Of a stretch of 6,442 bases of DNA, positions 1 to 5,288 are shown in pieces (the stretch's first letter is position 1; each line of letters starts with the position of its first letter). Location of the stretch: contig JAFVAA010000611.1 of assembly GCA_017476305.1 (NCBI GenBank), positions 1 to 6,442 of the forward strand. Direction: 5' to 3'. Position numbers and translations under genes: made by a program. This DNA is from Lachnospiraceae bacterium. GTDB taxonomy: Bacteria; Bacillota; Clostridia; Lachnospirales; Lachnospiraceae. A model generated the notes under the pieces. That model saw nothing but the letters and a program-made list of their open reading frames with translations, made no database searches and had not been told where the DNA came from.

Positions 1-6
1 GGAAAT

Positions 7-34
7 CCTTTTTGGTGTACATACCACAAAAAGG
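7..34. terminator. Hairpin directly after the stop of the minus-strand gene; possible weak terminator
   Basis: CCTTTTTG at 7-14 pairs with CAAAAAGG at 27-34 (8 bp). After a 2x2 internal mismatch, two more pairs close a four-base loop at 19-22. The stem begins at the base immediately after the minus-strand stop codon (35-37), so it sits where a terminator for that gene would be. It is A/T-rich and, read on the minus strand, is followed by GGATTTCC rather than a clean T tract. Its use as an intrinsic terminator is therefore only inferred. It could also act as a 3' mRNA stabiliser. Confidence 0.35.
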
Positions 35-322
35 TCAATCGTATCGCCCATCTGCAAAACGGACGACTTTTCCCTTTTCAGATGGGATCGGAAGAAGGTT
101 TCCCTGAAAAGTGACTTTGTTTCTTTGAAATGCAATTTTTGTATATCGGTATAGAAAACTGTTTTCTTTGCTTCGAATTGATTTACAGGCACCGGAAAGA
201 GTATAGTTTTTGACATCTGCTTTCCCGGCTGAGACCGTCTGCCCTCCGGCATTTCCAAAAAGTAATCCTAAAGTAAGAACAATTGCGAAAAGAATTTCCT
301 GTTTTTTTCTTATCATCATCAT
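35..322 (-). CDS. Small secreted protein of unknown function (about 95 aa)
   Basis: I do not recognise a family. An ATG at 337 opens the frame, but the strong Shine-Dalgarno AAAGGAGGG lies inside the codons that follow it. The likely start is therefore the ATG at 322, or one of the two ATGs after it, giving about 95 residues. The N-terminus looks like a signal peptide: IRKK at residues 4-7, a hydrophobic core at about 10-23 (ILFAIVLTLGLLFG), and a plausible signal peptidase I site after VSA at about residue 32. There is no lipobox Cys. The predicted mature part is about 63 residues, basic, with one Cys and no membrane segment, so export from the cell is the inference. The gene has its own promoter at 364-392 and diverges from the thiamin operon, so it is probably not functionally tied to it. 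It could also be the front piece of a longer, broken gene; the window ends too soon to tell. Confidence 0.6.
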   Translation of the reverse strand: MMMIRKKQEILFAIVLTLGLLFGNAGGQTVSAGKADVKNYTLSGACKSIRSKENSFLYRYTKIAFQRNKVTFQGNLLPIPSEKGKVVRFADGRYD

Positions 323-363
323 GCTCCCTCCTTTCAAAAGACAGATCCATAATGTCCTATATT

Positions 364-392
364 ATTATACATGATGGACTGCTGTTTCTCAA
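364..392 (-). promoter_or_regulatory. Sigma-A-type promoter for the minus-strand secreted-protein gene
   Basis: On the minus strand, -35 TTGAGA (392-387) and a perfect -10 TATAAT (369-364) are separated by exactly 17 bases. This predicts a transcript start near 357 and a short leader of about 35 bases carrying the AAAGGAGGG ribosome binding site. The position and orientation fit the gene ending at 35. Confidence 0.7.
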
Positions 393-436
393 TCCCTAAA
401 AGATAAAACAAACAGGAAAACGTGTGATTTCCTGTC

Positions 437-465
437 TTGCAAAAGTTCAGGGAATGTGCTATGAT
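437..465 (+). promoter_or_regulatory. Extended -10 promoter of the thiamin operon
   Basis: -35 TTGCAA (437-442, four of six consensus bases), a 17-base spacer, and -10 TATGAT (460-465, five of six) preceded by TGC, which makes it an extended -10. The predicted start is near 472, only about 17 bases before the leader hairpin. Together with the minus-strand promoter this makes 364-465 a divergent control region. Confidence 0.75.
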
Positions 466-485
466 ACGTTTGTTATGTGAATGGC

Positions 486-540
486 TTTGTCCATGAAGGG
501 GAGCACCACCGGGGGCGCTGTTTCTTTGTGGACTTTTTCT
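486..540 (+). ncRNA. Candidate HMP-PP riboswitch (thiS motif), aptamer embedded in a terminator stem
   Basis: Seen: the leader of a thiS operon holds one compact hairpin of about 45 bases ending in a T tract. Its long outer stem carries an internal loop that separates it from a G/C-rich inner part. GGGGAGCACC (499-507 and around) and the GGGGGCGC run (511-518) form the inner stem and offer competing partners for CACCACC (505-510). No TPP-riboswitch (THI-box) signature such as CTGAGA is present. Known: the thiS-motif class senses the thiamin precursor HMP-PP, lies upstream of thiS and thiazole genes in Firmicutes, and has its aptamer almost wholly inside an intrinsic terminator stem. Inferred: position, size and architecture match that class. 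I could not compare bases against the covariance model. The expected logic is that HMP-PP alters folding of the terminator so that thiazole synthesis follows pyrimidine supply. I recall this as an activating response but cannot show it here. Confidence 0.6.
489..538 (+). terminator. Intrinsic terminator in the thiS leader (attenuator)
   Basis: GTCCATGAAG (489-498) pairs with CTTTGTGGAC (524-533) as ten continuous base pairs, two of them G-U. The stem is capped by the G/C-rich inner hairpin and followed directly by TTTTT (534-538) and more pyrimidines. It lies about 90 bases upstream of thiS and downstream of the promoter, so it must be an attenuator, not an end-of-operon terminator. Confidence 0.8.
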
Positions 541-568
541 TTATGTCTGTGCGCTGTGAGGCATAAGG
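539..568 (+). promoter_or_regulatory. Second leader hairpin between attenuator and thiS
   Basis: Bases 539-548 (CTTTATGTCT) can pair with 559-568 (AGGCATAAGG) over ten positions including two G-U pairs, leaving a ten-base loop. It uses part of the pyrimidine tract of the attenuator, so it can only form in read-through transcripts and might help hold the leader in an antiterminated state. A role is inference only. Confidence 0.3.
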
Positions 569-628
569 AATTATGAGGATAGTAATGAAACGTAAAAAAA
601 TAGGGACAACGCAGAAAAGAGGTCAGAT

Positions 629-829
629 ATGGAGATTGTAGTAAATGGGGATAAGGTACATTGCGAGGAAAAAATTACATTGGAAAAGCTGGTGGCAGAG
701 TTAGGATATCAGAAAGACCGGATTGCGGTAGAGGTAAATGTGGATATTATTGTGAAAAGTGAATATGCTTCCTGTGTTTTAGGACCGGCAGACACACTGG
801 AAATCGTGACTTTCGTGGGGGGAGGCTGA
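629..829 (+). CDS. thiS: ThiS, sulfur carrier protein for thiazole synthesis
   Basis: A small ubiquitin-fold protein whose C-terminal glycine is adenylated (normally by ThiF) and turned into a thiocarboxylate that gives its sulfur to ThiG. At 66 residues it has the normal family length. It starts with the typical VVNGDK strand-turn (residues 4-9), has the LEKLVAELGY helix (18-27) and AVEVNVDIIVKSEYA in the middle, and ends in TFVGGG, so the essential C-terminal Gly-Gly is intact. The start is supported by AAGAGG (617-622) six bases upstream. It is the first gene after the attenuator and is separated from thiG by 141 bases, an unusually wide gap for this operon. Confidence 0.93.
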   Translation: MEIVVNGDKVHCEEKITLEKLVAELGYQKDRIAVEVNVDIIVKSEYASCVLGPADTLEIVTFVGGG

Positions 830-970
830 AAAGCAGGACAGTTTTAGGTTTAAGTGGATAAAATGACAATGATTCACTTGTTTCGTGACAGAATGTTTTT
901 TCCTATTGGGAACTGGGAAATGGATTGGGATGAGATAAAATAAAAATGAAACAGGAAATGGAGTACGGTT
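830..970 (+). other. Gap between thiS and thiG, where many operons carry thiF
   Basis: No gene I can support. The only start-to-stop frame of note, 863-943 (26 codons), has no clear ribosome binding site and no recognisable family. I see no remnant of an E1-like ThiF nucleotide-binding motif and no clean terminator. The last bases carry GGAG (960-963), seven bases before the thiG start. Confidence 0.5.
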
Positions 971-1756
971 ATGAGTGAGAGTTTAAAAGATGAGGACAAG
1001 CTTACGATTGGTGGAAAGGAGTTTACTTCGCGGTTTATCCTGGGTTCCGGGAAATATTCCCTGGATTTGATCAAGGCTGCAGTAGAAAACGCAGGAGCGC
1101 AGATGATTACACTGGCACTTCGGCGTGCAAATCAGGGAGGCATGGCAAACATCCTGGACTATATACCGGAGGGAGTGACACTTTTGCCGAATACCTCGGG
1201 TGCCAGAAATGCAGATGAGGCAGTCCGGATTGCGAGGCTTTCTAAGGAGGTTGGCTGCGGTGATTTTGTAAAGATAGAAATCATGCGTGACAGCAAATAT
1301 CTTTTACCGGATAATTCGGAGACGATAAAGGCTACGGAGATTTTAGCGAAGGAAGGCTTTATCGTGATGCCGTATATGTATCCGGATTTAAATGTAGCGA
1401 GAGATTTAAAGGAGGCAGGAGCAGCAAGCATCATGCCGCTCGCAGCACCGATTGGTTCCAATAAAGGGCTCTGTACGAAGGAATTTATCCAGATTCTGAT
1501 TGATGAGGTGGATCTGCCGATCATCGTAGATGCGGGAATCGGGGCACCGAGCCAGGCGTGTGAAGCGATGGAGATGGGGGCTGCTGCCGTGATGGCAAAT
1601 ACGGCGATTGCGACGGCGGGAGACGTGCCTGCGATGGCAGAGGCGATGCGGCTTGCGATAGAAGCCGGAAGGAAAGCGTATCTGGCGGGACTTGGCAGAG
1701 TGATGGAAAAGGGGGGAAGTGCGTCCTCTCCTTTGACCGGGTTTCTAAGGGACTAG
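971..1756 (+). CDS. thiG: ThiG, thiazole synthase
   Basis: Condenses deoxyxylulose 5-phosphate, dehydroglycine and ThiS-thiocarboxylate sulfur into the thiazole phosphate carboxylate; a cytosolic TIM barrel. The 261 residues match the family length. Motifs in order: [10 protein letters not shown] (20-29), ITLALRR (46-52), [14 protein letters not shown] (71-84), DFVKIE with Lys101 as the expected Schiff-base lysine, LLPDN (111-115), the phosphate-binding region around [23 protein letters not shown], and [11 protein letters not shown] near the C-terminus. No key residue is missing. Start ATG 971 is backed by GGAG (960-963). It is followed after 59 bases by thiH. ThiG works in complex with ThiS and takes the product of ThiH, so the broken thiH downstream would starve it of dehydroglycine. 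Confidence 0.95.
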   Translation: MSESLKDEDKLTIGGKEFTSRFILGSGKYSLDLIKAAVENAGAQMITLALRRANQGGMANILDYIPEGVTLLPNTSGARNADEAVRIARLSKEVGCGDFVKIEIMRDSKYLLPDNSETIKATEILAKEGFIVMPYMYPDLNVARDLKEAGAASIMPLAAPIGSNKGLCTKEFIQILIDEVDLPIIVDAGIGAPSQACEAMEMGAAAVMANTAIATAGDVPAMAEAMRLAIEAGRKAYLAGLGRVMEKGGSASSPLTGFLRD

Positions 1757-1815
1757 ATGATTAGTTACGGGGAAATGTCACGCTTAGAATGTTAGGATAG
1801 AGAGGATTTAGGTTT

Positions 1816-3000
1816 ATGGATGAGGAGATCAGGGAACTGAAAAAGGAAAATCGTACCGACCATATGAAGTATATGGAGGGGATGGAGGTTTTAGAGTCGG
1901 ATATCTTAGAGCAGGTGGTTGCCAGAATGGAAGCCTATGATTACGAAAAATATACCGCAAAGGATGTAAAGGCGGCACTTTCGCATATGGAGTGTACGGT
2001 AGAGGATTTCGAAGCACTTTTATCTCCGGCGGCACTTCCTTTTATTGAGGAGATGGCACAGAGAGCCAAAGAGGAGACCAGAAAGCATTTTGGGAATTCG
2101 GTTTATATGTTTACTCCGCTATATATTGCTAATTATTGTGAAAATTTTTGTATTTATTGTGGATTTAACTGCCATAATAAGATAAAGAGGGCGAAGTTAA
2201 ATGCGGAGGAAATCGAGGAGGAGATGAAGGCGATTTCTGAAACCGGTTTGGAGGAGGTTCTCATTTGAACTGGAGAGAGCAGAAGAATGTCGGATGTGAA
2301 ATACATCGGGGAGGCATGTAAGATTGCAAAGAAGTACTTTAAGGTAATCGGTTTGGAGGTCTATCCGATGAATACCGATGAGTATGCTTATCTCCATGAA
2401 TGCGGTGCTGATTATGTGACGGTATTTCAGGAAACGTATGATTCGGACAAGTATGAGACGCTTCATCTGGCGGGCCATAAACGTGTATTTCCGTATCGTG
2501 CGAATGCGCAGGAGCGTGCGATAAGAGGTGGTATGCGTGGCGTAGGATTTGCGGCACTTCTGGGCCTTTCTGATTTTAGAAAGGATGCATTGGCGACGGG
2601 ATATCATGCGTATCTTTTGCAGAGAAAATATCCGCATGCAGAGATTGCTTTTTCCTGTCCGAGACTCCGTCCAATCATAAACAATGATAAAATCAATCCG
2701 AAGGATGTCCACGACACACAACTTTTGCAGGTGATTACGGCATACCGGATTTTTATGCCGTTTGCAAGCATTACCATCTCTACGAGGGAATGCGAGCGGG
2801 TACGGAATAATGTGATAAAGATTGCAGCGACGAAGATTTCTGCGGGAGTTTCTGTGGGAATTGGAGAGCATATTGAAAACGGGGAGCATGTAGGAGATGC
2901 ACAGTTCGAGATTTCTGACGGGAGAAATGTGGATGAGGTGTATCAGGCAATTATAGAGCAGGGCTTGCAGCCTGTGATGAGTGATTATATTTATGTGTAA
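1816..3000 (+). pseudogene. thiH: ThiH, 2-iminoacetate synthase (tyrosine lyase), interrupted by an in-frame TGA
   Basis: ThiH is a radical SAM enzyme that cleaves tyrosine to p-cresol and dehydroglycine for ThiG. Read through, the gene is 394 codons plus stop, the usual size. Residues 1-150 include the [4Fe-4S] motif YCENFCIYC (Cys108, Cys112, Cys115, a CX3CX2C spacing). Codon 151 (2266-2268) is TGA. The same frame then continues with TGESRRMSDVKYIG and the rest of the barrel and C-terminus (GLEVYPMNTDEY, VFQETYD, FSCPRLRP, STRE, LQPVMSDYIYV) with no further lesion. Homologues have Leu or Val just before the TGE motif, so a single T-to-G change of TTA would explain it. An ATG at 2287, nine bases after GGAGAG (2272-2277), could restart translation and give a 237-residue second piece, but that GGAGAG also simply encodes the conserved TGES. 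Start ATG 1816 has AGAGGA upstream (1801-1806). Probably inactive, unless the TGA is a sequencing error or is read through. Confidence 0.85.
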
Positions 3001-3634
3001 ATTAGTAGTGGTGACGAGCCGGAAATTATGCCAGGGGGATTTTTTCGAACGGATTCATCTGCTTTGTAGAGCAGGTGTGGATGAAATTGTCCTTCGGGAA
3101 AAGGATTTGAGCGAATGGGAGTATCAGAAGCTTGCAAAAGAGGTTCTGGAGGTATGTCAGGAGTATCAGACGAAATGTATTTTGCATCATTATGTGTATT
3201 CCGCGATTGCGCTTCGTGCGGATGGGATTCATGTGTCTGTACCGGTCGCCATGAAGCATAACAGGATGATTCAGGAAGCCCGTTTGGTAGGGGTATCTAC
3301 ACATTCCCTGGAGCAGATTTATCTGGCAGATGCCTGCCATGCGGATTACGTGTTTTATGGTCACGTGTTTGAGACGGACTGTAAAACGGGGCTCATGCCA
3401 AGGGGGATTCGGGCATTGGAGGAGGTTTGTGAAAAATCTGCACTGCCAGTCTATGCGATTGGTGGAATTTTACCTGAAAATGCAGAGTCTTGCCTGAATG
3501 CCGGGGCAGCTGGGGTATGTGTGATGTCGTGGGGGATGAAGGCTTCTGAGGCAGAGGTCGCAGCCCTGGCAAAGAAGTGTCACGAGTACCGGAGATTTCC
3601 AAGTGAGCTTACGAAAGAGCTGGCATTGAAGTAG
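2993..3634 (+). CDS. tenI: TenI-type thiazole tautomerase (ThiE/TenI family)
   Basis: The family includes thiamin phosphate synthase (ThiE) and the thiazole tautomerase TenI, which aromatises the ThiG product. This protein of 213 residues looks like TenI. It has the block ADYVFYGHVFETDCKTGL (residues 117-134), nearly the same as Bacillus subtilis TenI around its catalytic His122; here that is His124. The ThiE substrate and magnesium motif (INDR before the ADGVH strand) is replaced by LHHYVYSAI (64-72). The later AIGGI and GAAGVCVMS strands close the barrel as in both subfamilies. I chose ATG 2993, which overlaps the thiH stop (ATGTGTAA) and starts cleanly at the first beta strand, CKLVVVTSR. 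A GTG at 2981 in the same frame would add four residues. The overlap implies translational coupling to thiH, so the thiH nonsense codon could also lower its expression. Automatic annotation may call it thiE. Confidence 0.8.
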   Translation: MCKLVVVTSRKLCQGDFFERIHLLCRAGVDEIVLREKDLSEWEYQKLAKEVLEVCQEYQTKCILHHYVYSAIALRADGIHVSVPVAMKHNRMIQEARLVGVSTHSLEQIYLADACHADYVFYGHVFETDCKTGLMPRGIRALEEVCEKSALPVYAIGGILPENAESCLNAGAAGVCVMSWGMKASEAEVAALAKKCHEYRRFPSELTKELALK

Positions 3635-3641
3635 CTTTGGG

Positions 3642-3670
3642 TTATCATATGTTTGCAGGAATATTATGAT
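3642..3670 (+). promoter_or_regulatory. Possible promoter at the left edge of the palindromic element
   Basis: TTATCA (3642-3647, four of six -35 bases) and TATGAT (3665-3670, five of six -10 bases) are 17 bases apart, just after the tenI stop. It would start a transcript near 3677 that runs through the element towards pheA. The -10 is also the outer end of the element's inverted repeat, so the match may be incidental. Confidence 0.3.
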
Positions 3671-3906
3671 GTTGGGGTCAAAAGGTATTTTGCCCCCAAC
3701 TGATGCCATACGGATTGCTCCATTGCAAAGCAATTCTCGCAATCCTAAAACACCTCCAATACCGCAGTTTTGCCATAGCGAATCTTTGATTCGCATTGTA
3801 AAACTGCTTCTTGTCGGTGTTTTGCGGTGAAAAGATATAAAATCACATTTGTATAAGAAAATCTTATACAAATGCTGATTTTATACCTTTTGACCTTGGC
3901 ATCATA
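3665..3906. repeat. Palindromic intergenic element with imperfect inverted ends and nested hairpins (MITE-like or structured RNA)
   Basis: This fills almost all of the gene-free 3635-3959 stretch. The 23-base ends at 3665-3687 and 3884-3906 are complementary along their full length if four central G-U pairs are counted. Inside lie four hairpins: 3671-3700 (7+5 bp, GGTA loop); 3712-3745 (GGATTGC/GCAATCC around ATTGC/GCAAT); 3747-3823 (AAAACACC/GGTGTTTT, GCAGTTTT/AAAACTGC, then GCGAATC/GATTCGC with a TTT loop); and 3826-3895 (about 31 bp, with a long 3836-3885 core and one bulged base). The outer ends compete with the first and last hairpins. There is no coding frame worth noting. The ends read TA-TGATG and CATCA-TA, which would fit insertion at a TA site. 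That it is a multicopy, transposase-dependent element is inference from form alone. A noncoding RNA or a leader for pheA is the alternative. Confidence 0.65.
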
Positions 3907-3945
3907 TTGTGAGGCACAGGTGTTAGCCATTTGACGGGATTAGAG

Positions 3946-3952
3946 AAAGGGG
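3946..3952 (+). promoter_or_regulatory. Ribosome binding site that decides the TTG start of pheA
   Basis: AAAGGGG lies seven bases upstream of TTG at 3960. There is no in-frame ATG nearby, and the chorismate mutase helix begins within a few residues of this TTG, so the rare start codon is well supported. Confidence 0.7.
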
Positions 3953-3959
3953 AAGAAGA

Positions 3960-5108
3960 TTGAGTACAGAAAAGGTTGTGGATCTGGCAGAAAGCCGGAG
4001 AAAGATTGATGAGATTGATGCACAGATTGTGAAGCTTTTTCGTGAGCGGATGGATGTGGCGACGGATGTGGCGGCATATAAAAGAAGCACCGGAAAAAAG
4101 GTGTTTGATCCGGAGAGGGAGGAGCAGAAGCTAAAGGCTCTGCGTGACATGGTGGACGGGGAGTTCAATAAAACGAGCATTGAAGATTTATTCCGGCAGA
4201 TTATGTCCATCAGTAGAAAGCATCAGTATCAGGTGCTGGGGCCTAGAGAGGAGGAAAGTCCTTTTCGGGAGGTAGAGCATATAGAAATTACGGAAGATAT
4301 GAAGGTGGTCTATTTCGGAGAACCGGGTTCTTTTACGGAGCAGGCGATGATCGAGGTGTTTGGAGAAAAGCCGGTGGCGGTACATAAAAGCACATTTCGG
4401 GAAATTATGCAGGCGGTATCGGAGGGAGAGGCTTCTTTCGGGATTCTTCCGATTGAAAATTCGACGACCGGAGCAGTGGAGGGAATCAATGACCTTTTGA
4501 TGGAGTATGGCGTGACAATCATCGCTGAACATATGATTAAGGTGGAGCAGAACCTTTTGGCGGTACCGGGAGCCAGGTTGCAGGATATAAAGACGGTATT
4601 TTCCCATCAGCAGGGGATTTTGCAGTGTGAAAAATTTATCAGGGAAAATGATTTCGGAACCAAGACCGATGCCAGTACTTCGGCGGCTGCGATGCGGATT
4701 TCGAAGGAGAAAAATCCTGCTCTGGCAGCGATTGCAGGAAAGAGGGCAGCAGAGGTTTTCGGGCTGGAGATTTTAGCAGAGGATATCAATGACGAGAAAA
4801 ACAATTTTACACGGTTTATCGTCATTACAAATCAGAGAATATTTTTGAAGGATGCGGAAAAGCTGAGCCTGTGTCTGGAAATCAGGCATCAGGTGGGAGC
4901 ACTTTATAATATGTTAGCGAATTTTTATTATAATGGACTGAATCTGACGAAAATTGAATCCAGACCGATTGAGAACAGAAATTGGGAGTATCGTTTTTTT
5001 GTGGATGTCGAGGGAAATGTCAATTCGCCGGGCGTGGAAAATGCACTTGCCACGATGCGGGAATTTGCAAGCAAGCTGTCGATACTTGGAAACGTAGCCA
5101 AAAGGTAG
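3960..5108 (+). CDS. pheA: PheA, bifunctional chorismate mutase/prephenate dehydratase (P-protein)
   Basis: Turns chorismate into prephenate and then phenylpyruvate, the committed steps to phenylalanine. 382 residues in three domains. An AroQ-type chorismate mutase covers about 5-92, with ESRRKIDEID (11-20), RER (28-30), Lys41 and DPEREE (50-55) matching the charged active-site positions of the family. Prephenate dehydratase covers about 114-290, from VVYFGEPGSFTEQA through GILPIENSTTGAV (161-173) to NNFTRF (281-286), which holds the catalytic Thr-Arg-Phe. A C-terminal ACT domain (about 302-380) has GALYNML (313-319) and ESRP (333-336), the usual phenylalanine-binding motifs, so feedback inhibition is expected. 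TTG is the start. All motifs are intact. It lies downstream of the palindromic element and is not visibly part of the thi operon. Its last 11 codons (LSILGNVAKR plus stop) recur three times directly after the gene. Confidence 0.95.
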   Translation: MSTEKVVDLAESRRKIDEIDAQIVKLFRERMDVATDVAAYKRSTGKKVFDPEREEQKLKALRDMVDGEFNKTSIEDLFRQIMSISRKHQYQVLGPREEESPFREVEHIEITEDMKVVYFGEPGSFTEQAMIEVFGEKPVAVHKSTFREIMQAVSEGEASFGILPIENSTTGAVEGINDLLMEYGVTIIAEHMIKVEQNLLAVPGARLQDIKTVFSHQQGILQCEKFIRENDFGTKTDASTSAAAMRISKEKNPALAAIAGKRAAEVFGLEILAEDINDEKNNFTRFIVITNQRIFLKDAEKLSLCLEIRHQVGALYNMLANFYYNGLNLTKIESRPIENRNWEYRFFVDVEGNVNSPGVENALATMREFASKLSILGNVAKR

Positions 5109-5267
5109 AAGCAGCTTGCGTTGCAAGGCTATCGATCCTTGGAAATATAGCCAAAAGATAGATTTACCTTGCTTTGCAAGACTGTCAATACTTGGTAACG
5201 TAGCCAAAAGGTAGAAGCAGCTTGCGTTGCAAGGCTGTCAATACTTGGAAATGTGGCGAAAAGATAG
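5109..5267 (+). repeat. Three 53-base tandem copies derived from the 3' end of pheA
   Basis: Units lie at 5109-5161, 5162-5214 and 5215-5267. Each has a 14-base joint containing CTTGC, then GCAAG (a small CTTGC/GCAAG hairpin with a three-base loop), then about 33 bases matching the end of pheA at 5076-5108 including the TAG. In the pheA register each unit reads LSILGN(V/I)AKR and stop. Against pheA, the units differ at 5, 2 and 5 bases, and all but one of these 12 differences are synonymous. The first and third units are alike at 47 of 53 bases and share the joint AAGCAGCTTGCGTT; the middle unit has a different joint. The array ends 21 bases before the next gene's ATG, so it forms nearly the whole intergenic spacer. 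Confidence 0.9.
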
Positions 5268-5288
5268 AAACAGGACAGGGAGGCGGGG

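Noticed and set aside
400..628. TPP (THI-box) riboswitch in front of thiS
   Set aside because: The conserved CTGAGA and ACCTGAT-type segments of the THI-box are absent, and the leader before the terminator is too short for that aptamer.
863..943. 26-codon frame between thiS and thiG as a leader peptide or thiF remnant
   Set aside because: No convincing ribosome binding site, no family resemblance, and no attenuator structure next to it.
2266..2268. TGA as selenocysteine, or as a sense codon in an altered genetic code
   Set aside because: The position is Leu/Val in the family, not Cys; I see no SECIS-like hairpin directly after it; and thiS in the same operon ends in TGA, so TGA is used as a stop here.
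2197..2889. Long minus-strand frame opposite thiH (230 codons)
   Set aside because: It lies wholly opposite conserved ThiH coding sequence, is very rich in Arg, Ile and His with no recognisable motif, and has no RBS support. It is a shadow frame.
3671..3700. First hairpin after tenI as a standard intrinsic terminator of the thi operon
   Set aside because: The stem is strong, but TGATGCC follows instead of a T tract, so it does not meet the usual form. The operon end is not clearly defined.
5109..5267. 53-base tandem units as a CRISPR array or integration site
   Set aside because: There are no unique spacers of constant length between short identical repeats. The whole unit is repeated and derives from the pheA 3' end.
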